DNA from: Dimargaris cristalligena
Taxonomy: Eukaryota; Kickxellomycota; Dimargaritomycetes; Dimargaritales; Dimargaritaceae
Direction: 5' to 3'
Assembly: GCA_027576995.1 (NCBI GenBank)
Contig: JANBQC010000099.1
Coordinates: forward strand, 38,319-60,017
DNA length: 21,699 nt
Below are positions 8,524 through 17,998 of the stretch, piece after piece (within the stretch, counting starts at the first letter, position 1; the number at the start of each line of letters is the position of its first letter). A model generated the notes under the pieces. That model did no database searches, was not told the DNA's origin, and saw only the letters and a program-made list of their open reading frames with translations. Position numbers and translations under genes: made by a program.

Positions 8524-10974
8524 TTAATAGCCGCTGCTACCACTGTAGCCACCGGCATTACGGGGTTCGTAGCCCTTGTAGGGCGAGTAAGGGCGGCGGG
8601 CCTGACGGTTACCGTTGCCATTGTAGGGAGAGCCGAGCTTCTTGTCGTCATCACAGGGCTCATTGGTGTTCAGAGGGGTGTAGTGGGGCTTCTTCTTATT
8701 GTTACCAATAGTGTTGATGACACTGCGAGGTGGCCGGATGCCCTTGGGCAGGTTGGGCGAGGCACCGTTGTTATCTTTACCAGAAGGACTCATCACATTA
8801 TCGGCCCAGACGTTGCCGGCATCGGTATCGGCATTGGGGGTATTAGACCAGTCATTGCCGGAGTTGGGGCCTGTGGGGGAAGTGTTTGCGTTACCGTTGT
8901 CGGGGACGACGGGGCTGGCCATATCCGCACTGGGATTCGAATTCACTAGAACGGGCCAAGAGGTAGGAGTGTGGTTGGGCACAAAATAGGTGGAACTGGG
9001 TTTCTTGTTATTCGAGTAGGATTGCATGGGGGTCGTGGAAGAAGGAGTCCAATTGGGTTCCGCCACGGGAGCCTCGGGCAGGGGAGCAGAGTCGACGGGG
9101 GCGGCGGGCTCTTCCTGGGGATCGACTGGGGCCTCGGGGTTCAGCATTTCGGGGACATCGAGAAGAGAGGGACTAGAAGTTTGGTCTTGGTCTTGGCCAT
9201 TCTCATCGTTGTTGTTGTTGTTGTTGTTGTCGTCGCTTCCGGCATCGGTGTTCAGGGCGGGAACATCGGACTGGTCATCCTGGTCGTTGCTACCGTCATT
9301 GGCACTGGCGTCTTCGACGGCGGGGAACTCGGGTTGGGCATCGCCATTGTCATTGTCATTACCATTATCATTGGCATCCTCAGCATCAACCGGGGGTTGG
9401 TCGGCGGGGTTTTCCATGCCGGCCAGTTCGGGTTCACCCATATCTTCATCTCCATTGGCATTATCCATAGGCTCGCTGGGGTTTTCAGCAGGCTCCGCGT
9501 CCCCGAGGGTAGGCGAGTCGGAGTCATTAGCGTCAGCATCAGTTTCGGGGACGGCTTCGGCCTCAGCTTCGGGATTGTCGGCCGGGTTCTCGGCCACAAA
9601 GTTAGGAGTGGAGGCGGAGTCCGAGTCGTCCGCCTCGGGACCACCAGCAGCAGCATCATCATTATCGTTGGGTTCCGATGCTCCGAAATTAGGGGATTCG
9701 GAGTCATCGTTATCGGCCTCAGCTTCGGCCTCGGGGGCATCACTGGGGTTCTCGGCCCCGAAATTAGGCGATTCAGAGTCGTCCACCTCAGGTGATTCGT
9801 CAGCCGGCTCGGTGGCTCCGAGATTAGGGGATTCTGAGTCATCAGCATCGGCATCAGCCTCAGCCTCGGGGGCATCACTGGGGTTCTCGGCCCCGAAATT
9901 GGGAGATTCGGAGTCATCGGTCTCGGCCTCGGGCATATCAGCGGGATTCTCGGCGTTCGTCATGGGCTGCTCGGGATTTTCACCTGGGGTATCTAGCAGC
10001 GTCGTGCCGTGATTCTTATGTTTACCAACCCACGACTTGCGGGGTCCCCGGTATGGGCGGTCACCGTAACCGCCATTGACTCCGGGCCCTCTTCCGCCAC
10101 CGTTATAACCCGGCGCCAAAGGATCACAGGGTTCTTCCTCACCGTACGCTCCGTCCCCGTTCCCGGACCAGTCGTTGGAGCCGTATCCGGGAGCCATGGG
10201 CCAGTCGTGAACGGATTCCTTTTCCATTAGGGGCATCTTATCCACCAAACCGTGGGCAATGTGCTTGCCGTAGGGGGGGTTAAAGGTCATGGACGGACGG
10301 TAACTGGGACCACTGCTTTCACGGTAAGGGTCATTGGGCCCGTTGGTCATGTAGTCCTTTAAGTGACGGTTGTAATTAGGGTACTTGGAGGGGCCGGAGC
10401 CGTATTTCACGGGACTGTGGTGTACGGGGCCGTTGGTAGCGGGAGGGTCATTATAGTGGCGGGTTTTGGGCTTGTAGGACTTGGAATAACCGGGATCTCC
10501 ACTAACCTTAACCCGGCCACCTGCGCTGGCGTAACTGGGCTGACGGTAGTGCTGGCGGGTCTTGGGGCGTCCTTGGTAAGGAGCACTGCTACTTTGGTAC
10601 TGCCGACGGAACAGCAGGTGCTGCTGTTGTTGTTGGGGGCCTTCTTGGGCATCCTCCGCTTCGGCGGCCAAAGATTGCGCATTATTATTATTGTTAGGGC
10701 GGCCATAGCGCAGGGTCTTGTTAGGCGTGTGGTGAGGAGGGCCCTGGGGGGGATGGGGCATTTGCAGAACTTTCTGGACCTTACGGAAATCCCAAACCAA
10801 GGCAATACCGATCATACCACTCTTATCCACTACTTTGACGAATTCGGAACCGGGCGCTTTCTTGGCCATGGAATACAGTTCGCGATTGTTGTTGTTATTT
10901 TCGTGGCCCTGGGCGGAACCAGCCGCGGCAAGGGCGATCACGAGGAGTGACGAGATAGTAAGAGAGAAACGCAT
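8524..10974 (-). CDS. Secreted disordered protein with acidic repeat core, 816 aa
   Basis: I recognise no family; the protein is probably extracellular or cell-wall associated. Residues 1-23 form a clear signal peptide (hydrophobic LLVIALAAAG, cleavage near AQG). A short ordered-looking segment follows (about 44-71, FVKVVDKSGMIGIALVWDF). Residues 100-320 are basic and rich in Pro, Tyr, Gly and Ser. Residues about 331-620 are very acidic, with degenerate repeats of the type DDSESPNFGAENPSDAPEAE, and then N/D/Q-rich tracts. The tail (about 640-816) is Asn/Ser/Pro-rich and ends basic and Gly/Tyr-rich. The mature protein has only two cysteines, Cys283 and Cys774, both in EPCD motifs. N-glycosylation sequons occur at Asn85, 641, 667 and 697. 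The single uninterrupted exon contrasts with the split neighbours. ATG 10974 is chosen because it begins the signal peptide. Confidence 0.85.
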   Translation of the reverse strand: MRFSLTISSLLVIALAAAGSAQGHENNNNNRELYSMAKKAPGSEFVKVVDKSGMIGIALVWDFRKVQKVLQMPHPPQGPPHHTPNKTLRYGRPNNNNNAQSLAAEAEDAQEGPQQQQQHLLFRRQYQSSSAPYQGRPKTRQHYRQPSYASAGGRVKVSGDPGYSKSYKPKTRHYNDPPATNGPVHHSPVKYGSGPSKYPNYNRHLKDYMTNGPNDPYRESSGPSYRPSMTFNPPYGKHIAHGLVDKMPLMEKESVHDWPMAPGYGSNDWSGNGDGAYGEEEPCDPLAPGYNGGGRGPGVNGGYGDRPYRGPRKSWVGKHKNHGTTLLDTPGENPEQPMTNAENPADMPEAETDDSESPNFGAENPSDAPEAEADADADDSESPNLGATEPADESPEVDDSESPNFGAENPSDAPEAEAEADNDDSESPNFGASEPNDNDDAAAGGPEADDSDSASTPNFVAENPADNPEAEAEAVPETDADANDSDSPTLGDAEPAENPSEPMDNANGDEDMGEPELAGMENPADQPPVDAEDANDNGNDNDNGDAQPEFPAVEDASANDGSNDQDDQSDVPALNTDAGSDDNNNNNNNDENGQDQDQTSSPSLLDVPEMLNPEAPVDPQEEPAAPVDSAPLPEAPVAEPNWTPSSTTPMQSYSNNKKPSSTYFVPNHTPTSWPVLVNSNPSADMASPVVPDNGNANTSPTGPNSGNDWSNTPNADTDAGNVWADNVMSPSGKDNNGASPNLPKGIRPPRSVINTIGNNKKKPHYTPLNTNEPCDDDKKLGSPYNGNGNRQARRPYSPYKGYEPRNAGGYSGSSGY
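9729..9765 (-). repeat. Acidic repeat, copy A
   Basis: These 37 bases are identical to 9864-9900 and encode part of the NFGAENPSDAPEAE repeat unit. The copies are 135 bases (45 codons) apart, which indicates in-frame duplication. Confidence 0.9.
9864..9900 (-). repeat. Acidic repeat, copy B
   Basis: This is a perfect 37-base copy of 9729-9765 in the same frame of the secreted acidic protein. More diverged units lie around it (about 9600-9960). Confidence 0.9.
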
Positions 10975-11017
10975 GGTGAAAATAAAAAGTGACGGACTAG
11001 AGCGACGGTAAGGGATC

Positions 11018-11027
11018 CTTAAAATAT
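11018..11027 (-). promoter_or_regulatory. TATA-like element of the secreted-protein gene
   Basis: On the minus strand the sequence reads TATTTTAAGG, about 45-55 bases upstream of ATG 10974. It is a plausible TATA box for a well-expressed secreted product. Confidence 0.3.
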
Positions 11028-11438
11028 GACTATAGATAAGCCCAGGGACTATTAGTGTAGATTATTAATAGGAACTGAATAATCGTGAAAATCAAGGATT
11101 CATGAACATAAAAGAGAGCAGTAGTAGTACTAGAGAACAATGGGTGGAGGTTGTCCCTATATTGAAGCAACGGGGAGGATCTAAAAGAACGAGATTCCTA
11201 AAATGTTTTCAAGCCCTTGAATGAGGTGAAATCGAATTGAGATGCTTGTTCAATGAGGAGGGATGTTACGACCCATTTATACCTGGATGACTGGCTATAT
11301 GAGGCAATAGTTGAATAGCCTCAATATCGCTATATGGTACATAGTATAATCTTGGGGGAATTGGAAGTGAGTGGGCAAGCACCTTATACATTTAGTGGTC
11401 TGTTCGCTTCCTATCCAACTTAAAGCCAGTCCCCAACC

Positions 11439-11461
11439 ACATTCCGGACTTGGCGGAATGT
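11439..11461. promoter_or_regulatory. Palindrome with CCG-N7-CGG core
   Basis: Perfect 8-base arms ACATTCCG and CGGAATGT flank a 7-base spacer. The half-sites form an everted CGG pair, a geometry used by some fungal Zn2Cys6 regulators. It lies about 465 bases upstream of the secreted-protein start. The function is inferred. Confidence 0.3.
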
Positions 11462-12741
11462 ATCAGTTCGGTTCAGTCGCTGATCTCGTATAATGTCATT
11501 CCCAAGTTTAGTCGTCGGCTGTGTTGTTCGAGGGTTACTCTCACTGATGCACTGTAGTACTGAAGCACCCTAGCCCCCTTTTTGACCTAATTCGGGCTAT
11601 ATAGACAAGTTAGACCAGAAACACTACTTATCCAGACTGACTAACGACTTTAACCCTGGTTACAGTTCTGGTCAGGGACACTCCCCCCGATATACAGAGA
11701 GACTGGTTAAATGGGCAGGCGATACTATACCATCTTTAAAAAGCAGAAGATAAAATAAAAGGATACAAACAAGGGTTCAGTGTAGTGCCAGGTATGCGCG
11801 CGCTCGTAGTCGCTCTCAAGATAAATAATACCAGCGAATCAGTCAGTGATGATTCGTTCAGTGAAATTCAGGATATTTGTTATTCACTGTAGCGAATTCC
11901 GAAATTCAAATACCTACTGGCCCTGAATTATCCTAGGGGTTTGTAAACAGCAAGGGAGGGAGGGAGGGAGCGCGTGTAAGTGTGATTGGGTTGCTAGGGC
12001 AAATACAGTAGGCAACAGCCATTCACCGCCGTATTCTTATTTACTATTCCGAGTTCAAGTCACTCGAGGGGCGGACCCTTTCGCCCCATTATGGCCTTGG
12101 GCAACCACAAGGACCTGTAGTATTATATTATGTTCGTAATTATGACCACCGCTAGTCGTGTTGGCTGGGCCTTAGCTAAGGTAAGGGGCAACAAGGCACT
12201 TTTAGTTGGCTATAGAGAACCTAATCAGTCCCAACCTACCTCTCTCTTGCTCTCACTCGTTGATTGTTAATCCAGTTCAGCGACAATATTTTGGTATCAG
12301 GATATTCAGGCAAAGGCCATTAAGTGCTGCGGGTTCAGGGGATGATGGGCATTAGTACCTGGCCTTCTTCTATTGTGCCCCAAGCCCCTTTTACCGCCTA
12401 CTGATCCACTGCTTTTTGACAGAGGCTCTATAGCCTAATCGTCCTTTCCGGCGTAGGTTCAGGGGCCTTACTCAGGGATGTATAACTTTGTCATTTTTGG
12501 TACTACTGGTGTTTACACCACGACGATACGGCGCCAAGTATATTTTTTGAAACGGGTAGATGTGGGGGGAGGGATATTAGCTATCAACTGATATTAATGA
12601 GCATACTTAGATCCCCCAGCCATTAGCATAGTCCACTGCATTCTTGCTAAGACCTGGTGGCATTGAATACAGTGTACCTGGGTATGAATCTATCTCCTAA
12701 GACGATCCTTTATATGTATGTGTACTAGAGGAAAAAAAATG

Positions 12742-12747
12742 TTTATT
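12742..12747 (-). terminator. Possible polyadenylation signal of the ligase gene
   Basis: TTTATT on the + strand (AATAAA on the minus strand) lies about 245 bases after the ligase stop codon. It is a plausible but unconfirmed 3' end. Confidence 0.3.
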
Positions 12748-12991
12748 GTAAGTCCGTGTGAATGTCAATGTCAATAAAATAAAATAAAGTTGATGCGTAA
12801 ACAAATATACTACTAATTGTGAAATTCGACTAGTCTAGATCCATGGGTTAATTACAGCTATAATATATAGAGCGTATTCGTGAGATGTGAATAAATAATA
12901 ACCTGTACATAATACTTTACTGAGCAAGATGCAGGATAGAGCGTGGGTGCCAAAGGGGGTGGCCAATAAATTCTTGAACCATGGCGAATCG

Positions 12992-15175
12992 CTATAGCTT
13001 AGGGCTAATCAGACCCTTGGCTTCTTCCGCCAATTGTTTCTGAAGCTGTTTGCGAAGGGCTTGCCGTAAAATCTTGCCGGACGATGATTTGGGCACTTCC
13101 TCAACAAAGAACACGCCGCCGCGAAGTTTCTTATGGGGTGCTACTTGTCCACTAACGAATCCCATGATATCTTGGGCCAGAGCAACCTTATCACTTTCGA
13201 TCAATTCCGAATCCGATGTTGATGTGGACGGTTTAATCACCACGTACGCCCGCGGCACTTCAGTGGCCTGTTCGGGCTGGTACACTCCAATCACGACAAC
13301 GTCCGTTACGCGGGGATGCTGAATAACTACGGCCTCCAATTCCGCCGGAGCCACCTGGAACCCCTTATATTTGATGAGTTCCTTCAACCGATCCGAAATA
13401 AAGAATTCCCCGGATTCGTTCACGTAACCCACGTCGCCCGTCCGCAAAAATCCCTCCGCATCAATGGTAGCCGCCGTCGCGGCGGGGTTGTTCCAGTACC
13501 CGCGCATGATGTTAGGTCCTCGTACGCAGATTTCCCCATGCTGATGGGGTCCCAGAAGCTGACCGTCAACGGGGTCGATGATTTTGGCCTCGACGGAAGG
13601 GATGGGTACCCCAATGGCGTCTAAATTACGGTTGGCGTGGCGGGACAGAAACAAAATGGGTGAGGATTCGGTCATACCGAATGCTTGGGTGACATCTAAA
13701 CCGTATTGGGCGATGATGTCGCGGGCCAATGATACCGAGAGGGGGGCCGCGCCCGACGCGATACCGCGGAGCGACGAGAGATCGTACGAAGCTACGGAAG
13801 GGTGTTTCGCCAGTTGCAGCACGATGGGGGGTACCAAGTAGGCGAAATTGATGCGGTATTTTTGGATACCGGCCAGGAAGGTTTGGAGGTCGAATTTGCG
13901 GGTGACCACTACCGTGCTGCCCTGCACCAACGTGAGATGGATGAGCATGTTGAGTCCGTAAATGTGGTAAAAAGGTAGGACTCCCGCTAGGACTTGGCCC
14001 GCGTGACTCTGTTGTTCCTGCCGCTGGTGGGTGTCGACTTGGATTAAGTTAGCCACAATGTTCTGGTGCGACGTGACGACCCCTTTGGAACGCCCAGTGG
14101 TGCCGGATGAGTAGCACAGGTAGGCCGGTTGGTGGTGGAGTTCAGTGGGCGTCAGGAGTTCCTCCCCCGCATGGTGGTGAGCTAGTGAGGGGTGAGTCGG
14201 GTTGATGCGAAGCGAATGGAGGCTGGCGGAGTCGTCGGTCTTTTGCAAGGTGTAAATACGGTCAGTGGGGATGCCGACTTCGGTGGCCGCCCGGCGGACA
14301 TGGTCCACCAGGGTAGTGTCCACCACAATATATTTTGCCCCCGAATCAGTTAACTGATACACCATTTCGTTCACGGTGTAGGCGGGGTTGATTGGCGAAA
14401 TAGTGCCTCCGGCGGAGAGAACGCTAAAAATGGCGGTGGAGTAGTAAATCTAATTTGGTGGGAGAAATTAGTCAAAGTGTGGGAAGTATGGGCGATTCCA
14501 GCAGGTGGCCAATAATAATAAGAAGAGTAATAGTAAAATAAATTAATCATCCGAGTTTAAGCTTTTTAATTGCGGTATTCCTCGTATTCATCGTGTATTG
14601 GAGTAATTTGGGGTGCTACTATCGGTAAACCATGCCAATTATTCCAGAATGTACTATGTGGAGAGTGCACCTACATCATTAGGGGCTACCACGGCGACTA
14701 CATCGCCCTTTTGAAGCCCAGCGCGGGACCGCCATCCGGCGGAAATTGCCCGAATACCCGCCCGAAATTCAGTGATAGTGAGTACCTCGCCGGATGTGCC
14801 ATCAATATAGACGGGGCGTTGGGGATCACTCCAATAGGGCGAGTTGTCCAGGTGGTGGTTGAGAAACGCCGGTATACTAACGAGCGGAATGTCAACGGGA
14901 GGGTGAGGAGAGCGGTGAATCATATCGACAGGGGTCTGGGACTGGGTGGATGCGGAAGTAGATGGTATTTCGGTTGGGGTGGCCACTGCAGCAGCTTGGG
15001 TCGCTTGAGCTAAGAATGAGGGACCGACAGAGAATAGTCGCACACTGGTCAGGCCAGAGGAACGGACGAAGGATAGATAAGGTGTGTAAGAAGTAGAGAC
15101 CGGTGCGATCACGGAACGGTGGATGGTGGTCGTCACCCGGGCGGTGGGTAATAGAACTCGACGAGCAGCCTGCAT
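12992..15175 (-). CDS. Acyl-CoA / 4-coumarate-CoA ligase-like AMP-forming enzyme
   Basis: This is an ANL-superfamily adenylate-forming ligase. It activates a carboxylic acid with ATP and transfers it to CoA; the substrate cannot be read from sequence. Exons are 15175-14675 and 14449-12992, joined by a 225-base GTAGGT...TTAG phase-0 intron that restores PNDIYYSTAIF; total 652 residues. Motifs: phosphate loop YSSGTTGRSKG (280-290), AFGMTESSP (423-431), TGDVGY with ribose-binding Asp506, hinge SDRLKELIKYKG (519-530), and PKSSSGK with catalytic Lys626. The first 50 or so residues contain Arg and Ser/Thr but no acidic residue (MQAARRVLLPTARVTT, later VRLFSVGP), as in a mitochondrial presequence. 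The protein ends in PKL, close to the peroxisomal PTS1 consensus. The in-frame GTG at 15190 is not used as a start because ATG 15175 is the first Met. The family is secure; substrate and location are inferred. Confidence 0.93.
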
Positions 15176-15221
15176 AGTGCCAACGAGCACGGTGTCTGGT
15201 AAATAAATTGCGAGGGGCTTG

Positions 15222-15252
15222 CTAAATAATAATATTATTTTTTAAAAAAAAA
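15222..15252 (-). promoter_or_regulatory. AT-rich core promoter candidate of the ligase gene
   Basis: A 31-base A/T-only stretch lies about 50-75 bases upstream of ATG 15175. It reads as T-rich followed by AATAATATTATT on the minus strand. It could hold the TATA element. Confidence 0.3.
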
Positions 15253-16086
15253 TGTGAAGAAGGCGGTACTATCTAGCAGATATGGAGGAGTATTCAATGT
15301 TTAAATAATCGGTAGATATTATAATGGTATTGGGAACTAACGGGTTAAAAGTGAATGATGGGCCAATATCTGAGAAATACAACTAACGCAGGTTTAATAC
15401 GAGTCAAGCGGAGGCCGGGTAACGTGGGTTAGTCAGTGTATTTATATCTGGGGGTATGGGGTTAAAGATGGACCCAGGAATTTGCCATATAGGTTATACA
15501 GAGGTACCCTTTTTACAATTTGCCGGACCATTGTTGGCAGCAAACATTATAGTCCGCATTTAATGGCTATTCCATGCACTGCATTATCTTTTCGGCCATC
15601 GACTGGGGAGCGATTTAGAGAGACTTATTCCCCCTTCGCCGGATAGAAAAAGGAGTGCGTAAAGAACAGCTTGCCGGGTCTTGAGCGTATCACGACCAAC
15701 CTACCATGGACTTATTTGGGGATAATTGGTTGATTGACTGACAAATCGTGGGGCCTGGAGAAGGCGTAAGCCCGTGTGACTATGGTGGCAAAGCGTGATT
15801 AATAAAAGGGTGATGGGTAGTATAATATTACTCTTCTCTACTGGAGGGGCGGCTCACACAGCCCATGGAATCAACCAGTGATGTGGGTATTGTTTATTAT
15901 CTCCTCCCCCCTTGCTTTGGTAGGGGGAGTGTGAAAGTTGCTATCCTCTCTAAACAGTTGCGTGCTGGTAAAGTCTCAACTTTTCTTCTTACTGTCCACC
16001 GGGAAATTGATTCACCGGTGGTATTGTGGTGCTGCATGGGATAAACTACCATGTAGAGTGGTCCGAACGGGCCCATTGTGGACGCC

Positions 16087-16452
16087 TTAATTTGGTACTC
16101 CTCCTGTGTCAGGGCGATGCCGTGCTCCGTGGTCTATTTGAGGCCTGATCACGCCCAGCACAATGTGGAAAAAAGGCCAGCCGACTCTAGAGTAATTACA
16201 AATTGTGGCCAGACGTAGTTTTAAGGGGGATGGGGGAATTGGAGGGGCCGATTGCCATCCATATCCATATACCTTCCCCTCATTAATCAATTTGCGCAGG
16301 TGACCTCTGCAATTGATTGTTCGATATTGAAAAAGATCGAGCATCACCTGTTCCATCTCGATTAGGCCTAATGGAGCTGGAGGCATGTGCTCGGCAGGGT
16401 CCGGAAGAATTAGACGAGCCGGCCACTCTGACACTTGCGAGAAAAATACCAC
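16087..16452 (-). CDS. Weak hypothetical minus-strand exon(s)
   Basis: A minus-strand frame contains a protein-like stretch (IEMEQVMLDLFQY, GHLRKLINEGKVYGYGW). It follows a good acceptor-like sequence (TATTTTTCTCGCAAG, about 16451-16437 on the minus strand). There is no ATG at the frame start, so it would be an internal or terminal exon. No family is recognised and no partner exon was assembled. The opposite strand is also open here (16317-16595), so the call is uncertain. Confidence 0.25.
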   Translation of the reverse strand: MVFFSQVSEWPARLILPDPAEHMPPAPLGLIEMEQVMLDLFQYRTINCRGHLRKLINEGKVYGYGWQSAPPIPPSPLKLRLATICNYSRVGWPFFHIVLGVIRPQIDHGARHRPDTGGVPN

Positions 16453-17540
16453 CTACCGGCCTACCTATCTACGCCATTCCTTATCTATTTGGCTTGGTAT
16501 ATCCTCATTTATTTTCTCAGGTTTCACACACACACCTTTGTCCCCCGCTGCTCACCCATGGCTGGGACTATATATTTTCCATCCCCGTTGTATGAAACAC
16601 CGACCCATGCTACCGCGGAAGTGATATTAGGCGGGTGAGAGTGGCGAAGAGTTGCACAAACATAAGTAAGGGTGAGGGAAAGGCGCGGAAATATAGGACC
16701 CGGCCAGTCCGACAGGGTCGGTGGGAGAAATAGCTTCCGATTATTCCGGACTGCTTTGGTAGAAAAAGTACCACCAGACGGGGATATGTGTGAGCCACCC
16801 ACCACCCTTTTCTCCTCTTCTCTTCGCCTTATCCTCCTCCTACTGCCACTCTCTCTGCTCACTCACTCGCTCTTACTGCTGCCCGTTTGCCATCTCTTAT
16901 TCACTAGTGTGTCGCGCTATGCCAAGAGCCAATCAGCATTGCCGGCGGGCAGTCCCGTAGACGTTAGGCAGCCTCGGGTGAATACGGGTTGGCCGCCTTT
17001 TCTCTCCCCTTAGTATATATCCCCGCCCTTTAGTTTATTCCACAAGCCAAACGGAGAAACGGCTAATATGTGTAACCCGGGCTGTGACTTTTTCCCCGCA
17101 GCCCGAAACGCCATCGTCGCATACACCCTCCTCCCCTTCCTTTCCGATTCCCCGCTCCTCATTCTATGCGCGACCACCACCAGTTTTGCTATAAAACGGC
17201 CACCGTACTTTATACCCCTTCTGTCTTGAATCCTTTTCACTTTTATACTCACCAGTCCTCTCTTGTGTAACGTAACCAACCGCGCTCCTTACAATTATTC
17301 TCAGTCCGTTTAGCCGCTTCACTCTCCTCCGCCTGCCCCCCTCTCTCCCACTCCACCACCACCACCACCATAGGACTACCATTCCACCACAATAAGAAGA
17401 GCGTGTATGAAGAAGAAGAGCGGCATAGATAATATTTCTTGGCCCAGTCCAGTAGTCACACATACACTGTCACCACTATTGTCGCTAAACTTGTCCTTTC
17501 TATTGGCCCTTTCAGCGGATGCCGTCGTTGCTATACCACC

Positions 17541-17757
17541 GAGTAGTTGACCCTTCTTGGTCTTGTTGCTACAACTCCTTTTTTATGCTCTCCTTTTGCT
17601 ATATTATTCTCGCCTGAGTCCTCTCTCCTCCACTTCCTTTCCCCTATATCATTCTCTGCTTCTCCATTTCCCCCACCAGTCCTGCCGAATCGCTCATATC
17701 GGTTTACCCTATTGCCCCCTCATCTGTTTCACCCCCTCTCCTTCTGTCCGTGACTTG
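17541..17757 (+). promoter_or_regulatory. Pyrimidine-rich leader upstream of the PFK-2 gene
   Basis: About 215 bases are dominated by C and T on the sense strand, ending at a consensus GTAAGT donor (17758). This resembles the leader of the PITP gene. It may contain the transcription start and a 5'-UTR exon. Confidence 0.4.
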
Positions 17758-17998
17758 TAAGTAAAAATCTTGGATGTGCCTTTCCCCTATTTGCGAACCC
17801 TTCCGCCCTCATATCGGCTACACAGTAGGCCCTCTGATGAGATTGAGAAGGGCAATGCTCGGAACCCACCACCGGGACGGTCTCCCTCTATTCCTTACTA
17901 ATGCATTCACCTATGCTATGGCACATTACCAATACCTCCGCTCCCGCTACAGTCTGATCGGTCCCCTTGGCTTCCCTTGAATTGGCCGTCTTTCCGCG

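Larger units (their letters stand above)
10975..12991. other. 2.0 kb intergenic region without coding sequence
   Basis: This region lies between the promoter side of the secreted-protein gene and the 3' end of the ligase gene, both on the minus strand. No reading frame longer than about 60 codons occurs. It contains the palindrome at 11439-11461, another inverted repeat (CGAATCA/TGATTCG, 11835-11856) and a GGGA repeat at about 11955-11970. Confidence 0.6.
15176..17998. other. 2.8 kb region between divergent genes
   Basis: This region separates the ligase (-) and PFK-2 (+) starts. From about 15250 to 15950 the + strand is G-rich; from about 16790 to 17760 it is CT-rich. Both fit leaders of the genes transcribed outward. 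A (CCA)n tract lies near 17351-17371. A GTAAGT at 17758 after a CT-rich run could be the donor of a 5'-UTR intron of the PFK-2 gene. Only the weak minus-strand candidate at 16087-16452 looks at all coding. Confidence 0.45.

Noticed and set aside
8971..10012. Two long overlapping + strand open frames (274 and 328 codons) opposite the secreted acidic protein
   Set aside because: They are antisense shadows of a repeat-rich GC-biased gene. The minus-strand frame has a signal peptide and repeats conserved at the protein level; the + frames are monotonous Ser/Gly or Val/Ile strings.
12048..12066. tRNA T-loop-like GAGTTCAAGTC
   Set aside because: No matching five-base stem, no A box at the right distance and no acceptor stem could be found.
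15188..15190. GTG as the start of the ligase
   Set aside because: Nuclear fungal genes start at ATG. ATG 15175 is in frame five codons later and opens a good presequence.
17351..17371. Minus-strand Trp-rich frame over the (CCA)n tract
   Set aside because: It is the translation of a trinucleotide microsatellite in a CT-rich leader, not a gene.
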